A stretch of DNA of 57,584 bases from NCBI GenBank assembly GCA_024681475.1, contig JAILAT010000005.1, forward strand, positions 1-57,584, read 5' to 3'. The notes below the pieces were generated by a model. The model saw only the letters and a list, made by a program, of their open reading frames with translations. It did no database searches and was not told the origin of the DNA. This DNA is from Bacteroidales bacterium. Its GTDB lineage: Bacteria; Bacteroidota; Bacteroidia; Bacteroidales; P3. Shown piece by piece: positions 42,345 to 52,141 of this stretch. Positions within the stretch are counted from its first letter, which is position 1. The number at the start of each line of letters is the position of its first letter. A program made the translations under genes and the position numbers.

Positions 42345-42376
42345 CAAAAATACACCCTTCTCCGAAATCCTACAAT
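42345..42376 (-). promoter_or_regulatory. Promoter of the feoB gene
   Basis: Minus strand: TATTTTTG at 42345-42352 and ATTG at 42373-42376 (one mismatch to TTTG) with a 20-base spacer. Leader about 20 bases. No Fur-like palindrome is evident. Confidence 0.5.
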
Positions 42377-42403
42377 CCCTAATACTAGTGATTTTGATTC
42401 TCC

Positions 42404-42437
42404 AAAAAAGAATAGGGCGCCCGAAGACGCCCTATTC
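42404..42437 (-). terminator. Terminator of the giant surface protein gene
   Basis: A perfect 10-bp stem (gaatagggcg / cgccctattc, loop of 8) at 42410-42437 is followed on the minus strand by six T (42404-42409). It lies 23 bases after the stop. Confidence 0.85.
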
Positions 42438-42460
42438 CTGCTATTGGCAGGTCGTCAAGA

Positions 42461-45400
42461 TTACTTGACAACCAGTTTCTTCACAGTGTTAACCTCCGCG
42501 CCGCTGATGCGCACGTAGTACGCACCGCTGGCCAGGTCGCTCACCTCGATCGTCGTGGCGCAGTCGCCGTCGCAGCTCATCGTGGTGGAACGCACCGTAC
42601 GGCCGTTCATGTCGATGATGGCGATGGTCACCTCGCCCGTCACGCCGCTCAGCGTGATGTTCGTCGAGTTGCTGGTGGGGTTAGGATAGATGTTCACATT
42701 GAGTCCGTCGACACTGGCGATGCCAATCACCTCGGTTTCGGTCTCGAAGCCGTAGCGTGCCGTGTAGGTGCTGTACACACCGTTGGCCTCGTCGCAAGCG
42801 GCGCGGACCGACACGTCATACTCGGTCTCGCTGTCAAGACCAGTCAGGTTGTAGTTGGTGCCGTTGACAGTCACGATGGTGCCGGCGCCCTCGTTGAAGC
42901 CGCGAGGACCGTACTGCAGCTCATAGCTGCTGGCGGTGCCGTTCCAGGTGATGGTGGCCGAGTTGGTGGTGATGTTCGTTGCCGTCAAGCCGGTGGGAAC
43001 AGCGCACAGAGCCGTCATGAAGCTGATGGTGTCGCTGTACTCGGACTCTACCAGGCCGCCGCAGAGGGCTGCCACTGCTGCAGAGTAGCCTGTGTTGTCG
43101 GCCAGACCGCCGAGGGTGGCAGGATTGCTGTTGACGGTATAGGTCGAGTCGAAGGTCGAGTTCCACACGTGGACGTTCCAGCTCGTCTCGGAGGTGCCGA
43201 CCGTCCAGCCCAGCGTGACGGTGGTGTAGGCCGAGTCGACAACGTGCAGTGCCGTAGGAGCGAAGCAAGGCAGGCTGTCGGTGGTGAAGATTCCCGTGGA
43301 CCAGTCGGAGATGACCTCTTCGTCCGGGTTGCACAGTGCGCGGACGCGGAATACATATTGTGTAGCAGGCAGCAATCCGCTGACGGTGTAGCTATACACG
43401 CCGGTGACAGTCACTTCGGGCTCCCAGTTGGTGGCGTTGGACGCTTTCCAGCTCACTTCGTAGTCCGTAGCGTTGCCGCTCCAGTTCAGCGTAGCACCCT
43501 GGTAGTCGATGTTCGACACCGTCTGCAGGTTGGGTTTAGCGCACGAGGCGTTGCCACAGCTGATAAGGCGCATCGTCGGGCGGTAGTTGTAGTATGTCTT
43601 GGAACCGCTGTAGGAGCTCAGCGACGACTGGCTGTGGGCATTGGGATTGTCGGAGTCGCTGTAGTAGCAGATGGACTTGTATCCGTTGCAATTGGTGTAG
43701 TTGAAGGTGTACGAGCTGCCGTCGTAGTCATAACTGTTGTCGTCAACGATGATGAGCAGGTTGCTGTGGCCGTCCCATGTGATAGGCAACGTATCCTGGA
43801 ATTGGAAGTAGTTCCATCCCTGCGAGCAGTTGAGGTCGCCGTGGTATGCCTGGATGGCCGTGGCGGGGTTGATAGCCTCGATGTCCGAAGTGCTGGCAAA
43901 CACTGTCTTCGTAGTGGGCTGAATCCAGATGTCCACGTCGGTTTTGACGGTCGAAGCCGAGCTGTAGCTGTAGGAGTATGCTATCGACGCGATGGCCGAT
44001 CCGGCGGAGAAGCCGGCATGTGCCAGCTCAGCGCTGTCGATAATGGTCTCCGTCAGGGTGTAGTTGTAGTAGTTGTTGAGAGGCAGATAGTAGGCGGATC
44101 CGTTGTTGTTGCCAGTGTAGAAGGCTGCCATGCCTTCGCAGATGCCTGTCATGAGCGTGGCCATCTCCCAGTCGCCGATATCGGTGGCAGAGCAGAGCGG
44201 ACGCACATAGACATCATACAGGCTGGCTGAGTCGAGACCCGTGATGGTGGTAGGATGCTGCGACACAGTGATGGTGGTGCCTTGGTTCTGGTTAAATCCT
44301 TGAGGACCATATTTCACTTCCCACTGTTGAGCAGAGCTCAGGTCTGTCCAGTCGATGGTGAGTGACGACGTGGTGCTATTCGCTGCCGTGATATCCATCA
44401 CCGGGGGGCAGGTGGGCAGATAGTCTACCTCCACGTTGTCGATGTAGTGATAGCTGTAGTTCGACGTTGAACTGGTGGTGTAGTAGTTGTGGAAGGCGAT
44501 GATGCGGCTGTTGCCGGTGTAGTTGCCGAAGTAGACGGTGTATTCCACATGCGTGCTCGTCGGTGTGCTGATGGTTTGCAACGGTATGAAGTTGTTGCCT
44601 TCCATCACGCCCACCTCCAGGCCGTAGCTTGTGCTCGTGGTGTAGTCCCAGAACGTCAGCTGCAAGCTGTCGAGCGACGTGGGCATCGGCGGCAGCATCA
44701 TGTTGCATTCGCCATAGAGATAGAGGCAGTAGTTGCCGCTGTGGGGGTATGAGGTGCTGTAGTACACTCTGGGCCAGTAGCTCTGGGCCTGATAGGTGGA
44801 GGATCCTGTCAAGGTGTAGCTCCAGCAGTCAGCCATCAGACCGTAGTTCGTCGTGCTTGTGCTCGTCGTGACGTTGTCGAAGTTCTCCGAGTAGGGCAGC
44901 GACACGGCCACGCAGGGCGTATGGATGGTTTCTGTGTAGGCCATGCTGCTGTCGCCAGCACCGCAGATGGCGCGGATGCTCACCGTGTAGTTCGTGTTGG
45001 GAGTAAGACCTGTGGCGGTGTACGAAGGCGAGGTCACCACCGTGGAGGTGCTGCCCACCGTCACTAGCCACGATGTCTCGTTGCCGCCGGCGCTCCAGGT
45101 CAGGTCGATGCTGTTTGCCGTCGGCAGAGCAGTGAACGATTGTACCATGGGGCAGGTGTTCTGCATGATGGTCACGTTGTCGATGGCTGCGGGAGGCTGT
45201 GTGCCGCCGCTACCGTCGTTACGCCACATGAACACCCATTTGTAGGTGCCGGGCTGTGTGATGTTGAAAGTGCCAGTCAGGTTCTGCCAGCTGCCTTGCA
45301 GGTTCAGGCGGTAACCTCCGTCGAGGGCTATGCCGCCGACGGGCATGGCCGAAGCGTTGTTGAAACCGCAGTAGCTGCCGGCCTCGAAGTTCGTGCCTGC

Positions 45401-48400
45401 GGGCACCAGAGCGGCGCGGATAAAGTCATAGCTGCTTTCGCCCTGGCATTTCCAGTCGTAGCTGAAGGCGTATTCTCCAGCCGAGGCAAACTCAATGTCG
45501 CGTATGGCGAAGACATAACTTGTAGTTGTGATGGTGAAGCTGTTGCTCGTGCCGTCGTTGGTGACATAGAGCGAACGGCCGCCGTTGCCGGTGGCGTTGC
45601 CTACCATCCAATAGTTTGTTTGGGTGCCGTTTTCGAGGGTCCAGCCGTTGACGCCGCTCTGCTCAAAGTTGCAGGCGTAGGGCACCGTGGCAGGAGCGCC
45701 GGCCAGCGTGGTGAAGCGGACATAGCGGTCGGCCACAGCGCCGTTGCAGTCGGGATAGACATACACATGGTACACCGTGCCCGAATCCAGACCCGTCAGC
45801 ATATAGCTTGTGTCGCCGCTGACGGTGATGGCGGGATAATGGCTGGCGCCGGAACCCGGGATGAAGTTGACAGTGTCGTATTCCACTATCCAGGCACTGT
45901 TGCTGCTCGTGTCGTACCACGAAACCACAGCACTCTGCAGACCTACAGTGGGAACCGTCACCTCCACCACACGCGGACAGTCGGGCAGGATCTCCAGGCG
46001 GATGTCGTCCACGTAGGCATACCACGAGCTGGTGGGACGCAGTGCGCGGATTGCTATATAGCTGCCGTTGCCGGTGTAGTCGCTGAACGTAGTGGTGTAT
46101 TCCTCCCAGTTGGTGCTGTTGCCCACGTTGATAGTGGAGATGCGCTGGAAGGCAGTGTCGGTGTTGCTATTCATCACGCCCACCTCAAACACGGGATAGT
46201 AGCTCGAACTGCTGGCTTTGGCCCAGAAGCTCAGCTGCAGCGTGTTGATGGGCAGTGTCGTGGCGTCGATATGCGGCAGCACAATGTATTGGTAGTCGCC
46301 GTAAGTGGTTGCCGTTGTTGTGTTGTACCAGTACAGGCCCTTGGTGCCGCCCGAGGTGTGGTTGTATGTGCTCGTGCTGCTCACATAGGGGTAGCCGCCA
46401 TACGAGGTGCCGTTGTTCAGGCGCGTCCAGCATTCGGCAAAGGGGCTGCCCGTCGTGCTGGTGCCAGTAGTGGCATTTTCGAAGGTCTCCACGAAAGGCA
46501 GTACGGACAGCAAATCGCACTCGGTGTGGAAATGGTGTACAAACGACCAGGCTCCGTAGCCTTCGCCCGAGGCGCATATCTCACGTACATATATATCGTA
46601 GTAGGTGTTGGACGTCAGGTTCTGTATATCGATGCTGTCGGCAGCTGTCACGGTGGTCGTTGTGCCGGTGCCCAGCATGAAGCCTGCAGGTCCGTATTCC
46701 ACTTCGTAGTTGCCGTTGCCGGTCCATTCGATCACAGCGCTGTTGTCTGTCAGGCTCCTTGTCGCCACGCCGATGACGCGCGGGCAGGAAGGCAAGTAAT
46801 CAACCACGATGTCGTCGATGTAGTGGTAGCTGTAGTAGGTTGTTGTCGACGAGGTGTAGTAGTTGCGGAAGGCTATTGTGCGGCTTGTGCCGTGGTAGTT
46901 GGCAAAACTCACCTCCACAGGGTTGTGGGTGCTGACTGAAAGTTGTGAAGTCACATCCTGTACAGACACAAAGTTCCCGTTCTCCATCACGCCCACTTCA
47001 AGGCCGTAGTAGGCGCTGCTGATGTAGTCGTTGAATGTGAGTGTCAGGGAGTCCAGCGGTGCGCTCATAGGCGGAAGCATGAAGTAGCCCACACCGTAGA
47101 GGTAGAGGCAATAGTTGCCGCTGTTCGAGTTGCTGGTGCTGTAGTACACGCGAGGCTGGTAGCTCTGTCCCTGGTAGGTGCTCGAGCCGGTCAGCACATA
47201 GTCCCAGCAGTTGGGCAACAGTCCGTAGTTCGTGGTGCTTGTGCTGGTGGTGATGTTGTCGAAGTTTTGCATATAGGGCAGTGCCGCCATCGAGCACGGT
47301 GTGGTGTACGCCACGGTGGTGCTTATCGTCGTGTCGGAGCAGTTGGCCGTCACACGGAACAGATAGTCTGTCGCCGGCAGCAGGTCGCTGCTCAGGAAGG
47401 TGTAGCTTGTCTGGGTAGTGTTCGTCAGCAACGACGTCCACGTTGTGGCGCTGGATGTGCGGTATTCCACATCCCACGAGGTCTCCTGATAGCCGGGAAT
47501 CCACGACAGTTCGTAATCGCCGTTGTCGTCCTGTAGCAGCTGTGCCGCGGGTGCTGAGCAGGTGGCCAGCGACACGCAGTCGCCACCGCCACCCGTCGTG
47601 AGCTTCATGTTGGTGCGCCAGTACGACTGGCCGGCACGGGCGGCATCCATATCGACGGGACCGTAAGGTGTGGAGTTGTTGTATACGCGGTGGGACATGG
47701 CGCTGCCAGAGGTCTGCTGATAGCGGAACACGTAGGCTGTACCGTCGTAGGAACCGCTATTGTTGACAATGGCGACCACAATGTTGCTGGTGCCGTCGTA
47801 TTGGAATACTCCTTGGTTGAAGGTGAAGTAGTTGTAGCCGTTGACAGTGCAGTTCAGCGGGCCTTGGTATACCAGCGTCAGCTGGTTGTAGGGCACGAAC
47901 ATGGAGTCGGCCGACGACCCTGAGCTGACATTGAAGTTGGATCGTGTGGTGTTGCCCATGTATATCAGGCAGTTGGTGGCGTGCGTCATCGGCTGCGTGT
48001 AGGCATATTCGAAAGCGATGCCGCTGATGGCCTGAGGACCGGTGGAGGGTATCTCCGACGACAGTATCAGGTGCTGGCAATAGCTGTAGTTGTAGCCGTT
48101 GTTGACGGGCATCACGTTGGTGGTCGAGGTGCCGGGGGTGCTTACCGTGAGGGTGTCGGCGGGGCCGCCGAAGCCCGTGCCCGAGTCGTCCCACTCTGCA
48201 CAGGGCAGCGCCATGGTGCTGAATTGGAAGGTGTAGACTGCGTTAGCATCGCAATCGGTGGTGATGGTCACCGTGTAGTTGGTGTCGTCATCCAGACCCG
48301 TCAGCGTCAACGTGGGGCCGGTGACCGATATCGTCGTGGGGTTGGCACCGTTGTTCGACGTGAAGTCGTAGGACACGGTGTAGCCTGTCGGCGCATTGGG

Positions 48401-50689
48401 GTATTGGGTGTCGTATTCCCAGTTCAGCAATGCGGCCGACACGGTGCTGGTCACGCTGTGCGACACAATGGGTGCGCATGTGGGTGCCGTCGTAAGTGTG
48501 ATGTCGTCCATATAGGCAGTCCATGCCGACGAGGAGCGCAACGTGCGGATGGCCACGTAGTTGCCGTTGCCAACGTATTGACCCATGAGGACCGAGAATT
48601 CCTGCCAGTCGGTAATGTTCTGCACATTGACGTTGTGCACCAGCACAAAGGTGTTGATGTCGGTCGGGTCGCTCATCACACCCACCTGGAACTGCGGGCT
48701 GTAGCTTGTGCTGCTGGGTTTGGCCCAGAAGTTCAGCATCAAGGTATTGATGGGGTATAAGTTGGTGTCCACGGGGGGCAGAACGGCATACAGGTAGTCG
48801 CCATAGGAGCCTGTCGTCGAGGTGTTGTACCAGTACAGGCCCTTCGAGCCGCCCGAGGTGTGGTTGTATGTCGTCGAGTTTCCTACATAGGGGTAGCCGC
48901 CATACGAGGTGCCGTTGTTCAGGCGTGTCCAGCAGGGTACGAAGGCGCTGCCTGTCGAGCTGCTGCCTACGGGTGCGCTTTCGAAGTTCTCGCTGTAGGG
49001 CAGCTGGCTGATGAGGTCGCACTCAGTGCGGAAAGTGGCTTCGGCCACTGCGCTGGTGTCTCCCGAGCCGCAGTTGGCAAACACTCGGATGTCGTAGGCC
49101 GTGTTCGATGTCAGGCCGCTCAGCGTCGCGGTGGTGCCGTATTCTGTGGTCGACAGCCACGATGTGCTGCCTTGTGAACGGTATTCAATGATATATTCTT
49201 GATAGTTCTCCTGTGTGTTGTCGGCCCACGAGATGTAAAGGTCTGTCGTCGTGGCGCTGTCCAAGGCCAGGTCCGTAGGACGCGGACAGGTGGGCTGGGC
49301 TTCCAGTGTGATGTCGTCCACGTAGGCATACCACGAGCTGGTGGGACGCAGTGCGCGGATGGCAGCGAATGTGCCTGTGCCGGTGTAGCTGGTCAGCGGC
49401 ACTTCGAAAAACTGCCAGTTGGTGTTGTTGGCCACGTTCACGGTAGCCACCGCAACAAAGGTGCTGGCATCGTTGGGATTGGTCATCACACCCACTTGGA
49501 ACTGCGGGCTGTAGCTTGTGCTGCTGGGGCGCGACCAGAACGACAGTTGCAGCTGGTCCATGGTGAACAAGTCTCCGTCCACGCCGGGAAGCGCTATGAT
49601 CTGGTAGTCGCCGTAAGTGCCTGTAGTGGTGGAGTTGTACCAATAAAGGCCTTTGGAGCCGCCAGGCGTGTGGTTGTATGTCGAGCTGCCCACGTAGGGA
49701 AATCCGAAATAGGAGGTGCCGTTGTTCAGGCGCGTCATGCAATTGACGAATGTTGCCGAAGTGCTGCCGCCTGTCGTGGCGTTATCGAAGTTCTGCACAT
49801 AAGGCAGGGCTGTGAGTGCTCCGCAGGGTGTAAGGAACGACAGTGTGGCGCCCATGCTGGTATCGTCGACACCGCATACCGCGCGCACCGTGAAAGTGTA
49901 TTGCGTGTTGGCATTCAGGTCGTTGAATTGCACCGAGGTAGTATTGGTGGAGATCCAAGCGTCGTTGTTGAGGCGGTACAACCATTCCGTTTCGGTGCCG
50001 CCGGCAGTCCAGGAGATGGTGCCGTCGATAGTGTAGGTGATGTTGGTGGGCAGAGGGCAGGAGATTGCAGCAATCTGCAGGTTGTCCACTGCCGCAGGTT
50101 GCTGGTTGGCAACGCTGAGGTCGTTGTTCCACAGAAACACCAGTTTCATGGTCCCTGGTGTGGTGATGTTGAAAGTCTCAAGGGTGTTGTTCCATGTTGC
50201 GCCTCCCAGATTCATTTTTCCGCCCAGGTCTATCCAGCCCGAGGGGGTGCCGGAGGCAGTCACACCCGAGGGTAGCGTGCCGGCGGTGAAGGTGGTGCTG
50301 CTCGGCACCAGGAAGCAGCGCAGGTAGTCGTAAGTGCTCTCGCCGTAACAGCGCCAATCGAAGGAGATGGCATACTGTCCTGCGACACTGAAGTCGATGG
50401 TGCGCACGGCAAAGACCACCGAGGTGGAGGTGCCGTCGTAGTTGTTGGTTGTACCCGACGAGTTGTCGGAAATGTACAGTCCTTGGCTGCCACTGTTGTG
50501 CGCAGCGGTGCCCATGAACCATTTGTTGGTTTGCGAGCCGTTGATGATGCTCCAGTCGGAGTTGTCATCGGTGGTCTCAAACCCCGTGCTGTAGGGTAGC
50601 GTCGCCGCTCCCTGAGCACGAGCCACGCCAGGCAGCAGCAATGCCACCAGCGTGACCATCGGAATCAAAAACTTGTGAAACTGTCTCAT
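42461..50689 (-). CDS. Giant T9SS-exported adhesin-like protein with nine jelly-roll and eleven Fn3 modules
   Basis: 2742 residues. Signal peptide to about residue 26 (GVARAQG). Nine adhesin-like (MAM/cleaved-adhesin) modules occur in the order A-B-B-C-D-B-A-D-C, with types defined by shared motifs: A SYDWKCQGESSYDF, B TRLNNGTSYGGYPYV and GLYWYN, C NGYNYSYCQ/NYYNYT with NYFTFNQG/NYFQFQD, D NYCLYLYG and YYSYHYID. Eleven Fn3 domains separate them, three in a row near the end, most bounded by Cys. The last 80 residues (VNIYPNPTSNSTNITL, IIDMNGRTVRS, GAYYVRIS, VKKLVVK) are a type A T9SS sorting domain. It acts on the cell surface, probably in binding to host, fibre or other cells. It has its own promoter and terminator. 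Confidence 0.92.
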   Translation of the reverse strand: MRQFHKFLIPMVTLVALLLPGVARAQGAATLPYSTGFETTDDNSDWSIINGSQTNKWFMGTAAHNSGSQGLYISDNSSGTTNNYDGTSTSVVFAVRTIDFSVAGQYAISFDWRCYGESTYDYLRCFLVPSSTTFTAGTLPSGVTASGTPSGWIDLGGKMNLGGATWNNTLETFNITTPGTMKLVFLWNNDLSVANQQPAAVDNLQIAAISCPLPTNITYTIDGTISWTAGGTETEWLYRLNNDAWISTNTTSVQFNDLNANTQYTFTVRAVCGVDDTSMGATLSFLTPCGALTALPYVQNFDNATTGGSTSATFVNCMTRLNNGTSYFGFPYVGSSTYNHTPGGSKGLYWYNSTTTGTYGDYQIIALPGVDGDLFTMDQLQLSFWSRPSSTSYSPQFQVGVMTNPNDASTFVAVATVNVANNTNWQFFEVPLTSYTGTGTFAAIRALRPTSSWYAYVDDITLEAQPTCPRPTDLALDSATTTDLYISWADNTQENYQEYIIEYRSQGSTSWLSTTEYGTTATLSGLTSNTAYDIRVFANCGSGDTSAVAEATFRTECDLISQLPYSENFESAPVGSSSTGSAFVPCWTRLNNGTSYGGYPYVGNSTTYNHTSGGSKGLYWYNTSTTGSYGDYLYAVLPPVDTNLYPINTLMLNFWAKPSSTSYSPQFQVGVMSDPTDINTFVLVHNVNVQNITDWQEFSVLMGQYVGNGNYVAIRTLRSSSAWTAYMDDITLTTAPTCAPIVSHSVTSTVSAALLNWEYDTQYPNAPTGYTVSYDFTSNNGANPTTISVTGPTLTLTGLDDDTNYTVTITTDCDANAVYTFQFSTMALPCAEWDDSGTGFGGPADTLTVSTPGTSTTNVMPVNNGYNYSYCQHLILSSEIPSTGPQAISGIAFEYAYTQPMTHATNCLIYMGNTTRSNFNVSSGSSADSMFVPYNQLTLVYQGPLNCTVNGYNYFTFNQGVFQYDGTSNIVVAIVNNSGSYDGTAYVFRYQQTSGSAMSHRVYNNSTPYGPVDMDAARAGQSYWRTNMKLTTGGGGDCVSLATCSAPAAQLLQDDNGDYELSWIPGYQETSWDVEYRTSSATTWTSLLTNTTQTSYTFLSSDLLPATDYLFRVTANCSDTTISTTVAYTTPCSMAALPYMQNFDNITTSTSTTNYGLLPNCWDYVLTGSSTYQGQSYQPRVYYSTSNSNSGNYCLYLYGVGYFMLPPMSAPLDSLTLTFNDYISSAYYGLEVGVMENGNFVSVQDVTSQLSVSTHNPVEVSFANYHGTSRTIAFRNYYTSSTTTYYSYHYIDDIVVDYLPSCPRVIGVATRSLTDNSAVIEWTGNGNYEVEYGPAGFMLGTGTTTTVTAADSIDIQNLTSNTYYDIYVREICASGEGYGAWSFVHHFHTECDLLSVLPFVETFENATTGTSTTGSPFAECWTRLNNGTSYGGYPYVSSTSTYNHTSGGTKGLYWYNTTTATTYGDYQYIVLPHIDATTLPINTLQLSFWAKASSSSYYPVFEVGVMNSNTDTAFQRISTINVGNSTNWEEYTTTFSDYTGNGSYIAIRALRPTSSWYAYVDDIRLEILPDCPRVVEVTVPTVGLQSAVVSWYDTSSNSAWIVEYDTVNFIPGSGASHYPAITVSGDTSYMLTGLDSGTVYHVYVYPDCNGAVADRYVRFTTLAGAPATVPYACNFEQSGVNGWTLENGTQTNYWMVGNATGNGGRSLYVTNDGTSNSFTITTTSYVFAIRDIEFASAGEYAFSYDWKCQGESSYDFIRAALVPAGTNFEAGSYCGFNNASAMPVGGIALDGGYRLNLQGSWQNLTGTFNITQPGTYKWVFMWRNDGSGGTQPPAAIDNVTIMQNTCPMVQSFTALPTANSIDLTWSAGGNETSWLVTVGSTSTVVTSPSYTATGLTPNTNYTVSIRAICGAGDSSMAYTETIHTPCVAVSLPYSENFDNVTTSTSTTNYGLMADCWSYTLTGSSTYQAQSYWPRVYYSTSYPHSGNYCLYLYGECNMMLPPMPTSLDSLQLTFWDYTTSTSYGLEVGVMEGNNFIPLQTISTPTSTHVEYTVYFGNYTGNSRIIAFHNYYTTSSTSNYSYHYIDNVEVDYLPTCPPVMDITAANSTTSSLTIDWTDLSSAQQWEVKYGPQGFNQNQGTTITVSQHPTTITGLDSASLYDVYVRPLCSATDIGDWEMATLMTGICEGMAAFYTGNNNGSAYYLPLNNYYNYTLTETIIDSAELAHAGFSAGSAIASIAYSYSYSSASTVKTDVDIWIQPTTKTVFASTSDIEAINPATAIQAYHGDLNCSQGWNYFQFQDTLPITWDGHSNLLIIVDDNSYDYDGSSYTFNYTNCNGYKSICYYSDSDNPNAHSQSSLSSYSGSKTYYNYRPTMRLISCGNASCAKPNLQTVSNIDYQGATLNWSGNATDYEVSWKASNATNWEPEVTVTGVYSYTVSGLLPATQYVFRVRALCNPDEEVISDWSTGIFTTDSLPCFAPTALHVVDSAYTTVTLGWTVGTSETSWNVHVWNSTFDSTYTVNSNPATLGGLADNTGYSAAVAALCGGLVESEYSDTISFMTALCAVPTGLTATNITTNSATITWNGTASSYELQYGPRGFNEGAGTIVTVNGTNYNLTGLDSETEYDVSVRAACDEANGVYSTYTARYGFETETEVIGIASVDGLNVNIYPNPTSNSTNITLSGVTGEVTIAIIDMNGRTVRSTTMSCDGDCATTIEVSDLASGAYYVRISGAEVNTVKKLVVK

Positions 50690-50779
50690 AGGGTTAAGTC
50701 TTGGTTAATATATATGTAACTAATTGTTGTAGAATAATTTCCGAAACACAAAATCTCTCTGCACCTCTATTCGACGCTG

Positions 50780-50811
50780 CAAAGATACATAATAATTCTG
50801 AAACAGCCAAA
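50780..50811 (-). promoter_or_regulatory. Promoter of the giant surface protein gene
   Basis: Minus strand: TATCTTTG at 50780-50787, a 20-base spacer, and TTTG at 50808-50811. Both boxes and the spacing fit the Bacteroidota consensus exactly. The leader is about 85 bases. Confidence 0.8.
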
Positions 50812-50889
50812 TGTTTATTGCCATTTTCTTTGAAACAGACTAATATTCAGCGTATATGGCAGACCTAGGTCCCCTGGATTGAGGCCCAT

Positions 50890-50928
50890 AAAAACATACC
50901 GCCGCGCCCTGCTGGGCGCGGCGGTATG
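50890..50928 (-). terminator. Terminator of the ABC exporter operon
   Basis: A perfect 15-bp GC-rich stem (cataccgccgcgccc and its complement, loop tgct) at 50895-50928 is followed on the minus strand by five T. It lies 20 bases after the permease stop. Confidence 0.85.
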
Positions 50929-50947
50929 CATTGGCTTGTTTTTTCTG

Positions 50948-52141
50948 CTATTTTCCGAACATCACTTTTTCGCTGCCGAACATCTTCGTCAGCCCGAAGA
51001 TGGCCAGCGTCGTGTAGGCCAGGTTGGCCACCACTGTCACGAAGACGTGCAGCAGGGAGGTCTCGAACGAGAAGATGCCCGACATGGCTTCCACACTGTT
51101 GTAGAACGGCAGCAGGTAGAGGGCCAGGTTGTCGGTAGTCTCGCCTGCCATCATGGGCAGCATGCCGATGAACATGATGATCACCATCAGCGGCGTCACC
51201 ATCGTCGTCGCCGTCTTCACGCTCTTGGCGAAGGCCGAGATGAGCGAGATGGCCGACACCATGACCAGCACCGTGCTCAGGATGATGAACAGCAGCGCCG
51301 CGTAGTCGACCACATTGTAGCCCAATGTGGGCATGTCCATTTCGTCGGCGTGCAGCATGCGCGGCAGCGACAGGATGATGCCCAGGAAGCTGCTCAGTCC
51401 GCTCAGAAGTGCGAAGGTCGAGAGGCTCAGTATCTTGCCGGTGGCCAGCTCGCTGCGGCGCATCGGGGTGACCAGCAGCGTGGCGATGGTGCCGCGCTCT
51501 TTCTCGCCGGCGATGGAGGTCGGCGCCACAGCCATGCAGCCCGAGAAGAGCAGCATCAGCAGCAGCATCGGTATCAGCTGTCCCAGCAGGTTGCCCAGCA
51601 TCTCGTCGTCGTCGGCCACGTCGTAGTGGACATCATTGCCGGCGTTGATGTCGAAGCGGTTGCAGAGCGTCGTCTCCCAGGCGTTGAGCACTGAGGCGAG
51701 GGTCTCATAGGCCGCCTGCGAGTTGGGCGATGCGCTGTTGTAGTATATCTGTATGTTAGGTGCCGTCTCGCCGCTCTGCGGGTCGTAGTGCTCCACCAGG
51801 CTGTCGAAATGGCTCGGGAACGACAAGTACACCATCGAGCAGTGCTTGTCGGGCAGGCTGTCGTGGATGATGTCCATCGGGTTGAAGTTGCACTGCACCA
51901 GCTGGTAGGGCAGCGAGTCGAACAGCGGTGCCATTTGCGTGGGCATGTTGTTGACGAACACCACCGTCGGCGTCGTCTCGTCGGGAAGGTAGTTCTTCTC
52001 CATGTTGTTGCCCATCAGCGCGTAGATGCAGTAGATAATCAGTCCGGGCATCAGCACCGCGGTGAAAACCATGGCTCTGTCGCCGAAAAAGCGGGCATAT
52101 TCCTTGCGGACGATGGTCCATACGTTGTTCTTGCGGCTCAT
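50948..52141 (-). CDS. ABC-2 type transporter permease
   Basis: 397 residues. One TM near the N-terminus (about 21-45), a periplasmic domain of about 130 residues (ENYLP to DVHYDV), then five TM segments with the family motif SIAGEKERGTIATLLVTPM before the fourth. This is the NatB/ABC-2 membrane class used for export of ions, drugs or lipids. The start overlaps the stop of its ATPase gene by 4 bases. Substrate not deducible. Confidence 0.92.
   Translation of the reverse strand: MSRKNNVWTIVRKEYARFFGDRAMVFTAVLMPGLIIYCIYALMGNNMEKNYLPDETTPTVVFVNNMPTQMAPLFDSLPYQLVQCNFNPMDIIHDSLPDKHCSMVYLSFPSHFDSLVEHYDPQSGETAPNIQIYYNSASPNSQAAYETLASVLNAWETTLCNRFDINAGNDVHYDVADDDEMLGNLLGQLIPMLLLMLLFSGCMAVAPTSIAGEKERGTIATLLVTPMRRSELATGKILSLSTFALLSGLSSFLGIILSLPRMLHADEMDMPTLGYNVVDYAALLFIILSTVLVMVSAISLISAFAKSVKTATTMVTPLMVIIMFIGMLPMMAGETTDNLALYLLPFYNSVEAMSGIFSFETSLLHVFVTVVANLAYTTLAIFGLTKMFGSEKVMFGK

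Noticed and set aside
43169..50275. Plus-strand ORFs up to 599 residues opposite the giant surface protein
   Set aside because: Antisense to a Thr/Ser-rich repeat protein; their Val/Ala/Gly-rich repeats copy the modules on the other strand.
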